NCBI GenBank assembly: GCA_963772955.1
Contig: CAVYZF010000011.1
Location: 372,001 to 436,000, forward strand
Direction of reading: 5' to 3'
Length of the DNA: 64,000 bases
Origin: Gp6-AA40 sp963772955
GTDB lineage: Bacteria > Acidobacteriota > Vicinamibacteria > Vicinamibacterales > UBA2999
The first letter of the stretch is position 1, and the number at the start of each line of letters is the position of its first letter. A program made the translations under genes and the position numbers. The notes below the pieces were generated by a model. It ran no database searches. It was not told where the DNA came from and worked only from the letters and a program-made list of their open reading frames with translations. Positions 51,900 through 59,356 of the stretch are shown here, in pieces.

Positions 51900-52837
51900 G
51901 CCGCTATGACCGCGTCGAGTTGTTCGGGCGATCCGAAATTGAGGATGCGCGCGTCGGGGTGGATTTTCTTGACGAGACCGCCGAGCACCGTCCCGGGACC
52001 CACTTCAACATACGTGGTGACGCCGTCAGACGCAAGGCGGCGCACGAGCGCGTCCCACTGAACGGGTGAGGAGATCTGCCGGACCAGTGCATCGATAGAT
52101 GCCGCACCGTCCGTCTTCGGAGTGGCATCGACGTTGGCGACGACAGGAACCCTGGGAGAGTGGACGCGCAGCGCACGAAGCTCCGGTTCGAGACGAGTCT
52201 CGGCCGGCTTCATCAGCGAGCAATGGAACGGTGCGCTCACCTGCAGTGGCACGATCAACTTGGCGCCCAGTGCCTTGGCACGATCGCTCGCACGCTTCAC
52301 GGCGGCCGCATGCCCGGCGATGGCCACCTGCTGTGGGCCGTTGATGTTGGCCGGGCTCACCACTTGACCTTCAGCGGCTTCCTCGCAGGCCTGCCGTACG
52401 ACATCGAGAGTCGTGCCGACGATGGCAGCCATCGATCCCACCCCTACCGGAACGGCCTCCTGCATGTAGCGGCCGCGGCGACGGACAATCCGCACGGCGT
52501 CAGCGAGCGAGAAGGTGCCGGCCGCGACGTGCGCCGAGTACTCCCCGAGGCTGTGACCCGCGACGAACGAGGGGCGGACGCCCTTCGATTCAAGCACGCG
52601 ACAGGCAGCAATACTGATGGCAAGCAGCGCAGGCTGTGTGATCTCAGTCAACGCGAGACGATCCGCGGGCCCTTCGAAACAGAGAGTGCTGAGCGCCGCC
52701 GCGGATGCACCATCGCCGTCGGCGAACGCGGCGTCAGCCTCCTGAAGTGCGGCGCGCGCGTCGGGGAACGCCTCGACGAGCGCGTGCCCCATGCCGACTT
52801 TCTGCGAACCCTGGCCCGGAAAAATGAACGCAATCAC
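51887..52837 (-). CDS. fabD: Malonyl-CoA:ACP transacylase
   Basis: 316 residues. Loads malonyl onto ACP. IFPGQGSQKVGMG at the start, nucleophile Ser in AGHSLGEYSA, and later VSAPFHCSLMKPA with the catalytic His. Slightly long but a complete family member. Follows plsX directly; fabH, usual here, is absent. Confidence 0.95.
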   Translation of the reverse strand: MIAFIFPGQGSQKVGMGHALVEAFPDARAALQEADAAFADGDGASAAALSTLCFEGPADRLALTEITQPALLAISIAACRVLESKGVRPSFVAGHSLGEYSAHVAAGTFSLADAVRIVRRRGRYMQEAVPVGVGSMAAIVGTTLDVVRQACEEAAEGQVVSPANINGPQQVAIAGHAAAVKRASDRAKALGAKLIVPLQVSAPFHCSLMKPAETRLEPELRALRVHSPRVPVVANVDATPKTDGAASIDALVRQISSPVQWDALVRRLASDGVTTYVEVGPGTVLGGLVKKIHPDARILNFGSPEQLDAVIAACSI

Positions 52838-52849
52838 GCGTCGCGATCC

Positions 52850-53863
52850 TCAGTGTCGAACAGAAGCCGCGTCGCCGATGCCCTGCTCCACGCGCGACAT
52901 GAAGTCGCTGGTGGCAAACCGATACGCCATCGCGACTGCGTTTCGCACCGCGCGCGCGGACGAACGACCGTGCCCGATGACGACCAGGCCTGCCACGCCG
53001 AGAAGCGTCGCACCGCCGTACTCCGAGTAGTCCACTCGCCGGCGGAAGCGTCGGAACGCACGCTTTGAAAGCAGATAACCCATCTGACTCGAAAACGTGC
53101 CCTGGAGTTCATCCCCGAGCAACGCTTCAACCGTCTCGACCAACCCCTCGCTCGTCTTCAGGACGATGTTTCCAGTGAAGCCGTCGCAGACGATGACATC
53201 GGCCACACCGCTGTAGATCTCCCTGCCCTCCACGTTGCCGATGAAGCGGAGCGACGACGCCTTCAGAAGTTGATGCGCCTCACGCGTCAGCTCGTTGCCC
53301 TTGCTCTCTTCCTCACCGATCGACAGCAATCCGATCCGAGGTTCCTCGACCCCGTGCGCGAGACGCGCATACACAGAGCCCATCACCGCAAACTGCAGGA
53401 GGTGCTGCGGCCGGCACTCCACATTTGCACCCGCATCGAGAAACACCGCGGGACGATCCCTCGTCGGGATCGTGGTCGCCAGCGCGGGACGATCCACTCC
53501 GGGCACCATCCCGAACGCGGCATGTGCCGAGAGCACGGCGGCGCCTGTGTGTCCGGCGCTCACCAGCGCGGCGGCCTTGTGCGTGGCCACGAGTTCAGCA
53601 GCGACTCTCACGGATGAACGAGGCTTCCGTCGGAGCGCCGAGGCGGGAGAGTCGGCCATCTCGATCACATCGGGTGCATCGACCACGCTGATCCCGAGCG
53701 AACGCCAGTCCGGATGCGCGCTCAACGACTGCTCGACGTCGGCCGCGCGACCCACCAGATCGATTCCAGCATCGAGGTGGCGTGCGGCAGCCACCGCTCC
53801 GTCGACGACGACGGACGGCGCGTGATCACCACCCATGGCGTCGACGGCGATTCGGATCTGCAG
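52850..53863 (-). CDS. plsX: Phosphate acyltransferase PlsX
   Basis: About 338 residues from the homology start. Makes acyl-phosphate from acyl-ACP for phospholipid synthesis. Start block IRIAVDAMGGDHAPSVVVDGA, then VSAGHTGAAVL, FLDAGANVECRP, DVIVCDGFTGNIVLKTSEG, LGVAGLVVIGHGRSS. No ATG, GTG or TTG lies just before the first conserved residue. CTG 53863 gives the normal protein; the nearest standard start, GTG 53941, adds 26 residues encoded by a hairpin element. CTG start or a small indel are both possible. Confidence 0.9.
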   Translation of the reverse strand: MQIRIAVDAMGGDHAPSVVVDGAVAAARHLDAGIDLVGRAADVEQSLSAHPDWRSLGISVVDAPDVIEMADSPASALRRKPRSSVRVAAELVATHKAAALVSAGHTGAAVLSAHAAFGMVPGVDRPALATTIPTRDRPAVFLDAGANVECRPQHLLQFAVMGSVYARLAHGVEEPRIGLLSIGEEESKGNELTREAHQLLKASSLRFIGNVEGREIYSGVADVIVCDGFTGNIVLKTSEGLVETVEALLGDELQGTFSSQMGYLLSKRAFRRFRRRVDYSEYGGATLLGVAGLVVIGHGRSSARAVRNAVAMAYRFATSDFMSRVEQGIGDAASVRH

Positions 53864-53878
53864 CGTTTTACCCCCACA

Positions 53879-53973
53879 CTCGCTTGTGTCGGTGGTGCTG
53901 GGACCGCCCGGTCTTGGCAGACTGGCAGGTGTGTCACCCACCTGTTGGCCCGGAGGCACCCAACACAAGCGAG
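53879..53973. repeat. Large nested hairpin between rpmF and plsX
   Basis: Perfect 11-base outer arms CTCGCTTGTGT (53879-53889) and ACACAAGCGAG (53963-53973). An inner stem CAGGTG (53926-53931) pairs with CACCTG (53939-53944). It does not show the 7-base step of the other arrays. It may control read-through from rpmF into plsX. Confidence 0.65.
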
Positions 53974-53987
53974 CTGCAGTGTAAGTC

Positions 53988-54170
53988 CTATTCTTCGTCG
54001 ACGGCTCTGACCGGGCGTGCGTTGTAGTAACCGCAATGCGGACAGATGCGGTGTGGCGCCTTCGGCTCCTGACACTGCGGGCACAGCCCGGTGGTCGCGG
54101 CCGTCAGCGAGTCATGAGTCCGGCGTTTCGCGGTGCGGGTCTTGGAATGTCTGCGTTTTGGATTAGGCAT
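53988..54170 (-). CDS. rpmF: 50S ribosomal protein L32
   Basis: 60 residues. MPNPKRRHSKTRTAKRRTHD, then a zinc-type pair CPQC...CPHC and the Tyr-rich end CGYYNARPV. The Cys-containing (zinc) form. Lies between yceD and plsX, the classic order. Confidence 0.96.
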   Translation of the reverse strand: MPNPKRRHSKTRTAKRRTHDSLTAATTGLCPQCQEPKAPHRICPHCGYYNARPVRAVDEE

Positions 54171-54175
54171 GGTGC

Positions 54176-54181
54176 ACTCTA
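54176..54181 (-). promoter_or_regulatory. -10-like box TAGAGT, 5 bases before rpmF
   Basis: Minus-strand TAGAGT at the edge of the GTC heptamer array; could start a separate leaderless rpmF transcript. Confidence 0.3.
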
Positions 54182-54260
54182 GTCTCCAGTCCTCAGTCTT
54201 CGGTCCCCGGTGCAGCCCGTTCTCCGACTACCGGAGACCGTAGACTGGGGACTGAGGACC
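54181..54260. repeat. Inverted arrays of 7-base RGTCNNC units
   Basis: Units at 54181, 54188, 54195 and 54202 (AGTCTCC, AGTCCTC, AGTCTTC, GGTCCCC) face complementary units at 54226, 54233, 54240, 54247 and 54254 (for example GGAGACC, GGGGACT), all in exact 7-base steps. The last touches the yceD stop. Confidence 0.85.
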
Positions 54261-54772
54261 TACTTCAGCTCCTTCAGCCGCGCGAGCCGCGGGTCTTCCC
54301 ACTGTGACGTGCACTGGCACGTTCCCGTATTCAGATTCGTCCCGCACTGCGAGCAGAGCCCGGCGCAGTCATCCCGGCACAGCGGCTTCATCGGCAGCGC
54401 CAGGTAGAACTGTTCCCGCAGCAGCTCGTTTAAATCGATCTGGTCATCCCGGTAGTAGCTGGTATCGAGATCGTCTTCAGCCACTTCGCGTTCGTCTTCA
54501 GTCGCCAACTCGGTCGCCGGGAGATACCGGACGTCGACCTGACTCTCGAACGGCATCCGGAACGGCTCGAGGCAGCGACCGCATGGCATCTCGAGCTCGG
54601 TCTGCACCGTTCCTGTCAAACGAAATCGATCCTTGTCCTTGTGAATCTCGAGATCCACGCGAACAGGCGCCACAACCTGGTACGCATCGCCGTCCTGCTC
54701 CACTTCACTGGGCTGGAACGTCCGGCCGAACTGGCTGACGGGCTGACGATACCGGGTGAGGTCTAACTGCAT
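54260..54772 (-). CDS. yceD: YceD/DUF177 family protein
   Basis: 170 residues. Family pattern: acidic middle, CGRCLEPF pair, then the DQIDLNELLREQFYLALPMKPLCRDDCAGLC block and a final CSQCGTNLNTGTCQC. The cysteines probably bind zinc. In other bacteria DUF177 proteins affect 23S rRNA or ribosome assembly, and they are nearly always encoded next to rpmF, as here. Ribosome site GAGGGAGAC. Confidence 0.92.
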   Translation of the reverse strand: MQLDLTRYRQPVSQFGRTFQPSEVEQDGDAYQVVAPVRVDLEIHKDKDRFRLTGTVQTELEMPCGRCLEPFRMPFESQVDVRYLPATELATEDEREVAEDDLDTSYYRDDQIDLNELLREQFYLALPMKPLCRDDCAGLCSQCGTNLNTGTCQCTSQWEDPRLARLKELK

Positions 54773-54817
54773 TGACGAGTCTCCCTCTCGCGAAAATCGC
54801 GCGAAAGGCGACCTTCA

Positions 54818-54823
54818 ATTATA
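54818..54823 (-). promoter_or_regulatory. -10 box TATAAT upstream of yceD
   Basis: Minus-strand TATAAT, 45 bases before yceD, with GCCTGG 17 bases upstream in -35 position. Likely start of the yceD-rpmF-plsX-fab transcript. Confidence 0.45.
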
Positions 54824-54828
54824 GCTGA

Positions 54829-55887
54829 TTAGAGCTGATTCCAGGCCATCGGCCCCACCCACGGCTTCGGGATGAAGAGACGCTCGTAGAGGGAGACGGC
54901 GAACCTGTCGCTCATGCCGGCAAGAAAATCACGCGCGGCAACGTCCAGCCCCTCGGCCGCGACGATCCGGTCGTCGAGCAGTCCCGCCGGGCGCTCACGC
55001 ACCTTTTCCCACAGTCCCCCCAGGATCCCGGTCGCCTTCCGGAATTCGGCGGTTGCGACTTCGTTCTCGTAGACGGCTTCGAAGAGAAACGCCCGCATTC
55101 TGAGGGTGGCCGACAGCACGGCATCGCTCATGCTGATCTCGCTCAGGTTGCCGTTCTGCGTCTCGGTGACGACATCCTTCACCATCCGGGCAATCCGGGC
55201 AGACGATGTCTTTCCCAGGATCTCAACCGCATCTTTCGGCAGGTCGTCGTCCTTCATCACACCCGCTCGCACGGCATCGTCGATGTCGTGATTGACGTAG
55301 GCAATCAGATCTGCGACGCGCATGATCTGTCCTTCGAGCGTTGCGGATCGCTTGGCCGGCTCAACACCAACCGGCGACCCCTCCTTGCCTTTCGAGTGAC
55401 GGCCGATCCCATCGCGCACTTCCCAGGTCAGATTCAAGCCGCGTCCGTCGTTCTCGAGGACGTCGACGACCCGCAGGCTCTGCTCGTAGTGCCGGAACCC
55501 GCCAGGGACGAGCGAGTCGAGCACACGTTCCCCGGCGTGACCGAATGGCGTGTGGCCCAGATCGTGACCGAGCGCGATCGACTCGGTGAGCTCTTCGTGG
55601 AGTCGAAGCACCTTCGCAATCGTGCGCGCGATCTGTGAGACCTCGAGGGTGTGCGTGAGCCGTGTGCGGTAGTGATCACCTTCTGGCGCGAAGAAGACCT
55701 GCGTCTTGTGCTTGAGGCGCCGGAACGCCTTCGAATGAATGATTCGATCCCGATCGTGCTGGAACGCAGGACGCACATCGTCTTCCGGTTCGCTGGTGAG
55801 ACGACCGCGGGACAGCGAGCTCTTGGCCGCCTGCGGCGCGAGCGTCTCGAGCTCGCGCTGTTCGAGGGCCTCACGAATGCTCGACAA
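54829..55887 (-). CDS. dgt: Deoxyguanosinetriphosphate triphosphohydrolase-like protein
   Basis: 352 residues from TTG 55887. HD-domain hydrolase that cuts dNTP to nucleoside and triphosphate: FQHDRDRIIHSKAFRRLKHKTQVF, then the metal His RTRLTHTLEVSQIARTI, the HD pair LGHDLGHTPFGHAGE, and ADLIAYVNHDIDDA. TTG is chosen because GGAGGAG lies 4 bases upstream and SSIREALEQRE is the family start. It overlaps the repaired deoB end by 17 bases. Confidence 0.93.
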   Translation of the reverse strand: MSSIREALEQRELETLAPQAAKSSLSRGRLTSEPEDDVRPAFQHDRDRIIHSKAFRRLKHKTQVFFAPEGDHYRTRLTHTLEVSQIARTIAKVLRLHEELTESIALGHDLGHTPFGHAGERVLDSLVPGGFRHYEQSLRVVDVLENDGRGLNLTWEVRDGIGRHSKGKEGSPVGVEPAKRSATLEGQIMRVADLIAYVNHDIDDAVRAGVMKDDDLPKDAVEILGKTSSARIARMVKDVVTETQNGNLSEISMSDAVLSATLRMRAFLFEAVYENEVATAEFRKATGILGGLWEKVRERPAGLLDDRIVAAEGLDVAARDFLAGMSDRFAVSLYERLFIPKPWVGPMAWNQL

Positions 55888-57050
55888 CGATCTCCTCCAG
55901 GAAGCTGACACCGCAAGCAAGAGGACCGACGCCGAAGTTGGCGGCAAGGGTTTGCCCCAGATCGGCAAACGTACTTCGCGTCCCCAGATTCACGCCCGTG
56001 CGTACGCGCGCGCCCGTCACGAGGATTGGGACGTGCTCGCGTGAGTGATCCGGTACTGGGCGTCGTCGGATCGTTGCCGTGGTCGGCAGTGATGATCAAG
56101 AGATCCGTCTCCCGCAGTGCCGCAAGTACCTCCGCGAGGCGCTCGTCGAAGCGCTCGAGATTGCTCGCGTAGCCTTCGACATCGTTGCGATGGCCATAAA
56201 GCGTATCGAAGTCGACGAGATTGATGAAGACGAGCCCCGCGCCATCAGCGCGGATGACATTCAGCAACTGATCGACGCCCTCGCTGTCGCTTTTCGTCGG
56301 AATGGCCTCGACGATGCCCCTGCCGGCGAACAGATCTCTGACCTTGCCGATTGACACAACCGGGATCACCTGGCGTGTCAGGAAATCGAGCAGGGTGTCG
56401 CGCGGCGGCGTCAAGGCGTAGTCGTGTCGATTGGCGGTACGGAGAAACGCACCAGCTGCCCCGACAAATGGTCGCGCGATGACTCGTCCGACGTTCATTG
56501 GCGCCACGAGCTCGAAGGCGATCTCGCACATCCGATAGAGATCCGCGACCGGGATGACGTCTTCGTGCGCCGCGATCTGAAAGACGCTGTCGGCCGACGT
56601 GTACACGATGGGCCAGCCGGTCTTGACGTGCTCGGCGCCAAGCCGATCGATGATCTCGGTGCCCGATGCCACGACATTGCCGAGCGTCCTGCGGCCGATG
56701 CGCTCTTCGAACGTTTCGATCGTTTCCGTTGGAAACCCGTCAGGAAATGTCGCAAAGGGGTGACTCAGGACGATGCCCATCATCTCCCAGTGACCGGTGA
56801 CCGAATCCTTCCCCGCCGACGATTCCGCCATGCGCCCGTACGCCTTCGTGCGATCGGCGCCGTCCCCATCTCCGATGTCGACGATGCGGCCGAGCCCGAG
56901 CGAGCGAAGAGTCGGGATTCGAAGAGCGATCGCGCGCGCGATGTTGCCGAGGGTGTTGCTGCCCTGATCGCCGTAGACCGAGGCGTCGGGCAGTTCACCG
57001 CAGCCGACGCTGTCGAGCACGATCAGAACGACACGAGGAAAAGGAGTCAG
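55871..57050 (-). CDS. deoB: Phosphopentomutase, apparent one-base frameshift near 56051
   Basis: Shifts phosphate between C1 and C5 of (deoxy)ribose. First part: FPRVVLIVLDSVGCGELPDA, TGHWEMMG, FDTLYGHRNDVEGYA, ADHGNDPTTPST. At 56051 the frame turns to Arg-rich nonsense that runs to 55434. The other frame reads DHSREHVPIL, TRSTFADLGQTLAANFGV and ends at TGA 55871-55873. So one extra base is present. Homology also begins before the first GTG (57020). A CTG at 57050 overlapping the hfq TGA is a possible start; with 57020 about ten residues of the first strand are lost. Confidence 0.9.
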
Positions 57051-57283
57051 GTGAGAGATGTCTCGATGGTCGCGATGGCGTGCTTGAACGCCATGTGATC
57101 CCTGCCGTCGACATCGAAGATGACGACGAACTTGTCGAAGTTCTTGATGCGCGCCTCGAAGGCCCGGCCGTCCATGAGATGGATGATCACCGTGACGCGA
57201 TCGCGTCGGGCGTTGTTGAGGAACGCGTCCTGGATGTTGGGTTGAACCGTGGACAAGGCGCGTGATTCAGTGACCTGGGACAT
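57047..57283 (-). CDS. hfq: RNA chaperone Hfq
   Basis: 78 residues from ATG 57283. Hexameric Sm-like ring that helps small RNAs pair with mRNAs. Sm1: VTVIIHLMDGRAFEARIKNFDKFVVIF. Sm2: FKHAIATI, with Phe where most Hfq have Tyr. PNIQDAFLNNARRDR is the start helix. Its ATG shares a base with the miaA TGA; the miaA-hfq pair is widely conserved. Confidence 0.95.
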   Translation of the reverse strand: MSQVTESRALSTVQPNIQDAFLNNARRDRVTVIIHLMDGRAFEARIKNFDKFVVIFDVDGRDHMAFKHAIATIETSLT

Positions 57284-58230
57284 CAGGGAGCGTCTCCTCG
57301 CGTGCACAGACCCCGGATTGCAAGCGCGTCTCGTACACGCTGCACCGTCTCCGGGCGCTCGCCCGGCCCCTCGAACCAGATAAGGTTAGGCTCTTTACGG
57401 AACCAGATCAACTGTCGCCGCGCGTATCGCCGGTTCTCCTGCACGATGAGGGCGCGCGTTGCGCGCTCGTCTCTGACGCGACGCAGCATCTCCATCACCT
57501 GTCGATAGACCAGGCCACCGAACGGGCGCGCATCGGGAGGCACGCCGCTCGCGAGCAGTCCGCGAACCTCATCCACGATGCCGCGTGTGAACTGTTGATC
57601 GACGCGCCTGGCCACGCGCTCCGCGGTCAATTCGGCCGGCAGTCGCAGGCCGAGCGCGATGACCTCGCAATCCGCGATGCGCGATTCTGTCGCGGAAAAA
57701 TGCGCGGTCAAGGGCTGTCCGGTCGCGAAATAGACTTCGAGCGCCCGTACCAGCCGCTTGCGATCCCTGGGCATGATTCGCGCGGCGGACTCCGCATCGA
57801 CCCTCTCGAGCATGCGATGCAGGCGCTCGGGCCCTTTTCGATCGGCGACTCGATCCAGGCGCGTTCGCAGGCTTTCGTCGGCGCCGGGACCCGGGAAGAG
57901 CCCTCGGGTCAGTGCACGGTAGTAGAAACCCGTACCACCCACGAGGATGGGCAGTTTCCCTCGACGATCGATGTCGCGAATCGCACGTTCGGCGTCCTCG
58001 GCGAATCGCGCTGCGGTGTAGACCTCGGTTGGATCGGCGATGTCGATCAGGTGATGCGGGATGCCTCGCCGGTCCTCGATCGACAGCTTGTCCGTGCCGA
58101 TATCGAAGCCGCGATAGACGGCCGTCGAATCGCAATTGATGATTTCGCCGCCAAGCGATGCGGCGAGCGACAGGCTCAGAGAACTCTTGCCGGATGCGGT
58201 GGGACCGAGGACCGCAAGAACCCTGGGCAC
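57283..58230 (-). CDS. miaA: tRNA dimethylallyltransferase
   Basis: 315 residues. Adds a dimethylallyl group to A37 of tRNAs. P-loop GPTASGKSSLSLSLA, NCDSTAVYRGFDIGTDK, RGIPHHLIDI, LVGGTGFYYRALTRG and RRYARRQLIWFRKE. Note Ser-Thr in place of the more usual DSxQ in the second motif. Upstream of hfq. Confidence 0.95.
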   Translation of the reverse strand: MPRVLAVLGPTASGKSSLSLSLAASLGGEIINCDSTAVYRGFDIGTDKLSIEDRRGIPHHLIDIADPTEVYTAARFAEDAERAIRDIDRRGKLPILVGGTGFYYRALTRGLFPGPGADESLRTRLDRVADRKGPERLHRMLERVDAESAARIMPRDRKRLVRALEVYFATGQPLTAHFSATESRIADCEVIALGLRLPAELTAERVARRVDQQFTRGIVDEVRGLLASGVPPDARPFGGLVYRQVMEMLRRVRDERATRALIVQENRRYARRQLIWFRKEPNLIWFEGPGERPETVQRVRDALAIRGLCTRGDAP

Positions 58231-58238
58231 CGAGGAAC

Positions 58239-58319
58239 CTAGGCGAGCTTCACGAACACGTACACAGTCAATGCCACGAGCAGAATGATGAGACCGAGTT
58301 GCTGGCTTCTGGTAGGCAC
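58239..58319 (-). CDS. 26-residue single-helix membrane miniprotein
   Basis: GTG 58319 to TAG 58239: MPTRSQQLGLIILLVALTVY then VFVKLA. A short polar start and one membrane helix ending in Lys. GGGAG lies 4 bases before the GTG. It starts 12 bases after the tonB stop and ends 8 bases before miaA, as in a tight operon. Not recognised by name; similar tiny helices are easily missed in annotation. Could be a membrane regulator or part of a TonB-type complex, which is inference. Confidence 0.55.
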   Translation of the reverse strand: MPTRSQQLGLIILLVALTVYVFVKLA

Positions 58320-58331
58320 GCGACTCCCGCC

Positions 58332-59282
58332 TCAGTTCACCGGCGGGCTTTCGTTGTAATAGAACGTCACAGTGAAGAACGCCTTCGTGTCGGGGTACTC
58401 CGGTGGTAGCGGCTCGGTGGGATTCGAGCCCAGGATGGCGTTGTTCGCCGCGAGGTTGAAGGCGTTGATGTCAGACGGGCCGACCACCGAAATGTCGGTG
58501 ATATGCCCATCCTTGTGGATGTTGAACTGCAGGACCACGCGCCCGCGGAACGTCATCGCGGCGTAAGGCACGAACCAGTTGCGCCGCACCTGGGCAACGA
58601 AGCGCCGCAGCCACGGTCCGAACTCGACGCCCTTCGTGTCGAACTGAATCGTCGCCCCGGGATCGTTCAAGCCGCCCTGCGGATTGTTGAACGTCTCGTT
58701 CTGCACGTAGCGCTCGAGATTTTTCAGCGCATCGCCCAACGCGCCAGGGGCCGGCCTTGACGTCGTCGGCGACCGCTTCTGGCCGGTATCCGCGGGCGGA
58801 AGCGTACGCGCGATCTGTTCCTGAGGCTCTGGTTGCGGCGGCGTCGTGTCCGGCTTGACCGGTGACTCCGGGCCTTTCGCCTGCTCCTGAGGTGCAGCTT
58901 CGACCCGCTCCGACGAGTTTCCACGCGCGAACGGAAGGGGATTCTCGGGCTTCACCGCCCGTTCGCGCGCCTGGGCCTGCCTATCGAGATCCGACAGGTC
59001 AGCCCGTGGCTTGGGCTTCAGCGCTTCGAGATCCACCCTCGGCTGGACGAAGACGAAGCGCCGGTCGTCCCGCTCCCTCTCCTGTTGCTGGAGGAGCTCC
59101 TGGCGACGAGCTTCCAGTTCCTCAGGGGTCGCCTCGAAGAGATGGAGATTAGGCCCGAATTGGAACCAGAGCAGTATCAGTACATGGACAATCACCGACA
59201 GCAGCACGCCATCCCGGCGTGGGAGGGCGCTGCCGACGACGTGCTCATCCTCGTACCGATCTTCGAAGTCGAAATGTATCAA
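58332..59282 (-). CDS. Energy transducer TonB-like protein
   Basis: 316 residues, TTG start at 59282. N-terminal helix GVLLSVIVHVLILLWFQFG near residue 27. A charged coiled stretch EELEARRQELLQQQERERDD follows, then a long Pro/Glu/Lys-rich spacer. The C-terminal TonB-like domain has VEFGPWLRRFVAQVRRNWFVPYAAM, RGRVVLQFNIHKDGHITDISVVGPS and TVTFYYNE. Transfers proton-motive energy to outer-membrane receptors; ExbBD are not in the window. Leads the tonB-miaA-hfq-deoB-dgt run. Confidence 0.87.
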   Translation of the reverse strand: MIHFDFEDRYEDEHVVGSALPRRDGVLLSVIVHVLILLWFQFGPNLHLFEATPEELEARRQELLQQQERERDDRRFVFVQPRVDLEALKPKPRADLSDLDRQAQARERAVKPENPLPFARGNSSERVEAAPQEQAKGPESPVKPDTTPPQPEPQEQIARTLPPADTGQKRSPTTSRPAPGALGDALKNLERYVQNETFNNPQGGLNDPGATIQFDTKGVEFGPWLRRFVAQVRRNWFVPYAAMTFRGRVVLQFNIHKDGHITDISVVGPSDINAFNLAANNAILGSNPTEPLPPEYPDTKAFFTVTFYYNESPPVN

Positions 59283-59296
59283 TAACCTGAAGGCAA

Positions 59297-59302
59297 ATTA
59301 TA
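59297..59302 (-). promoter_or_regulatory. -10 box TATAAT upstream of the tonB-like gene
   Basis: Minus-strand TATAAT, 14 bases before the TTG, with GCCTGA 17 bases further up, the same spacing as GCCTGG at the yceD promoter. Confidence 0.45.
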
Positions 59303-59331
59303 ACAATCGGCGGAAGGCTTCAGGCATCCGT

Positions 59332-59356
59332 AAAAAGCCCACCGCCAGTCGTGGCG
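59332..59356 (-). terminator. Possible weak terminator after ubiE
   Basis: Directly after the ubiE TAA, a short stem (CGCC...GGCG, or CCAC...GTGG) is followed by GGGC and five T. Weak stem, so low confidence. Confidence 0.35.
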
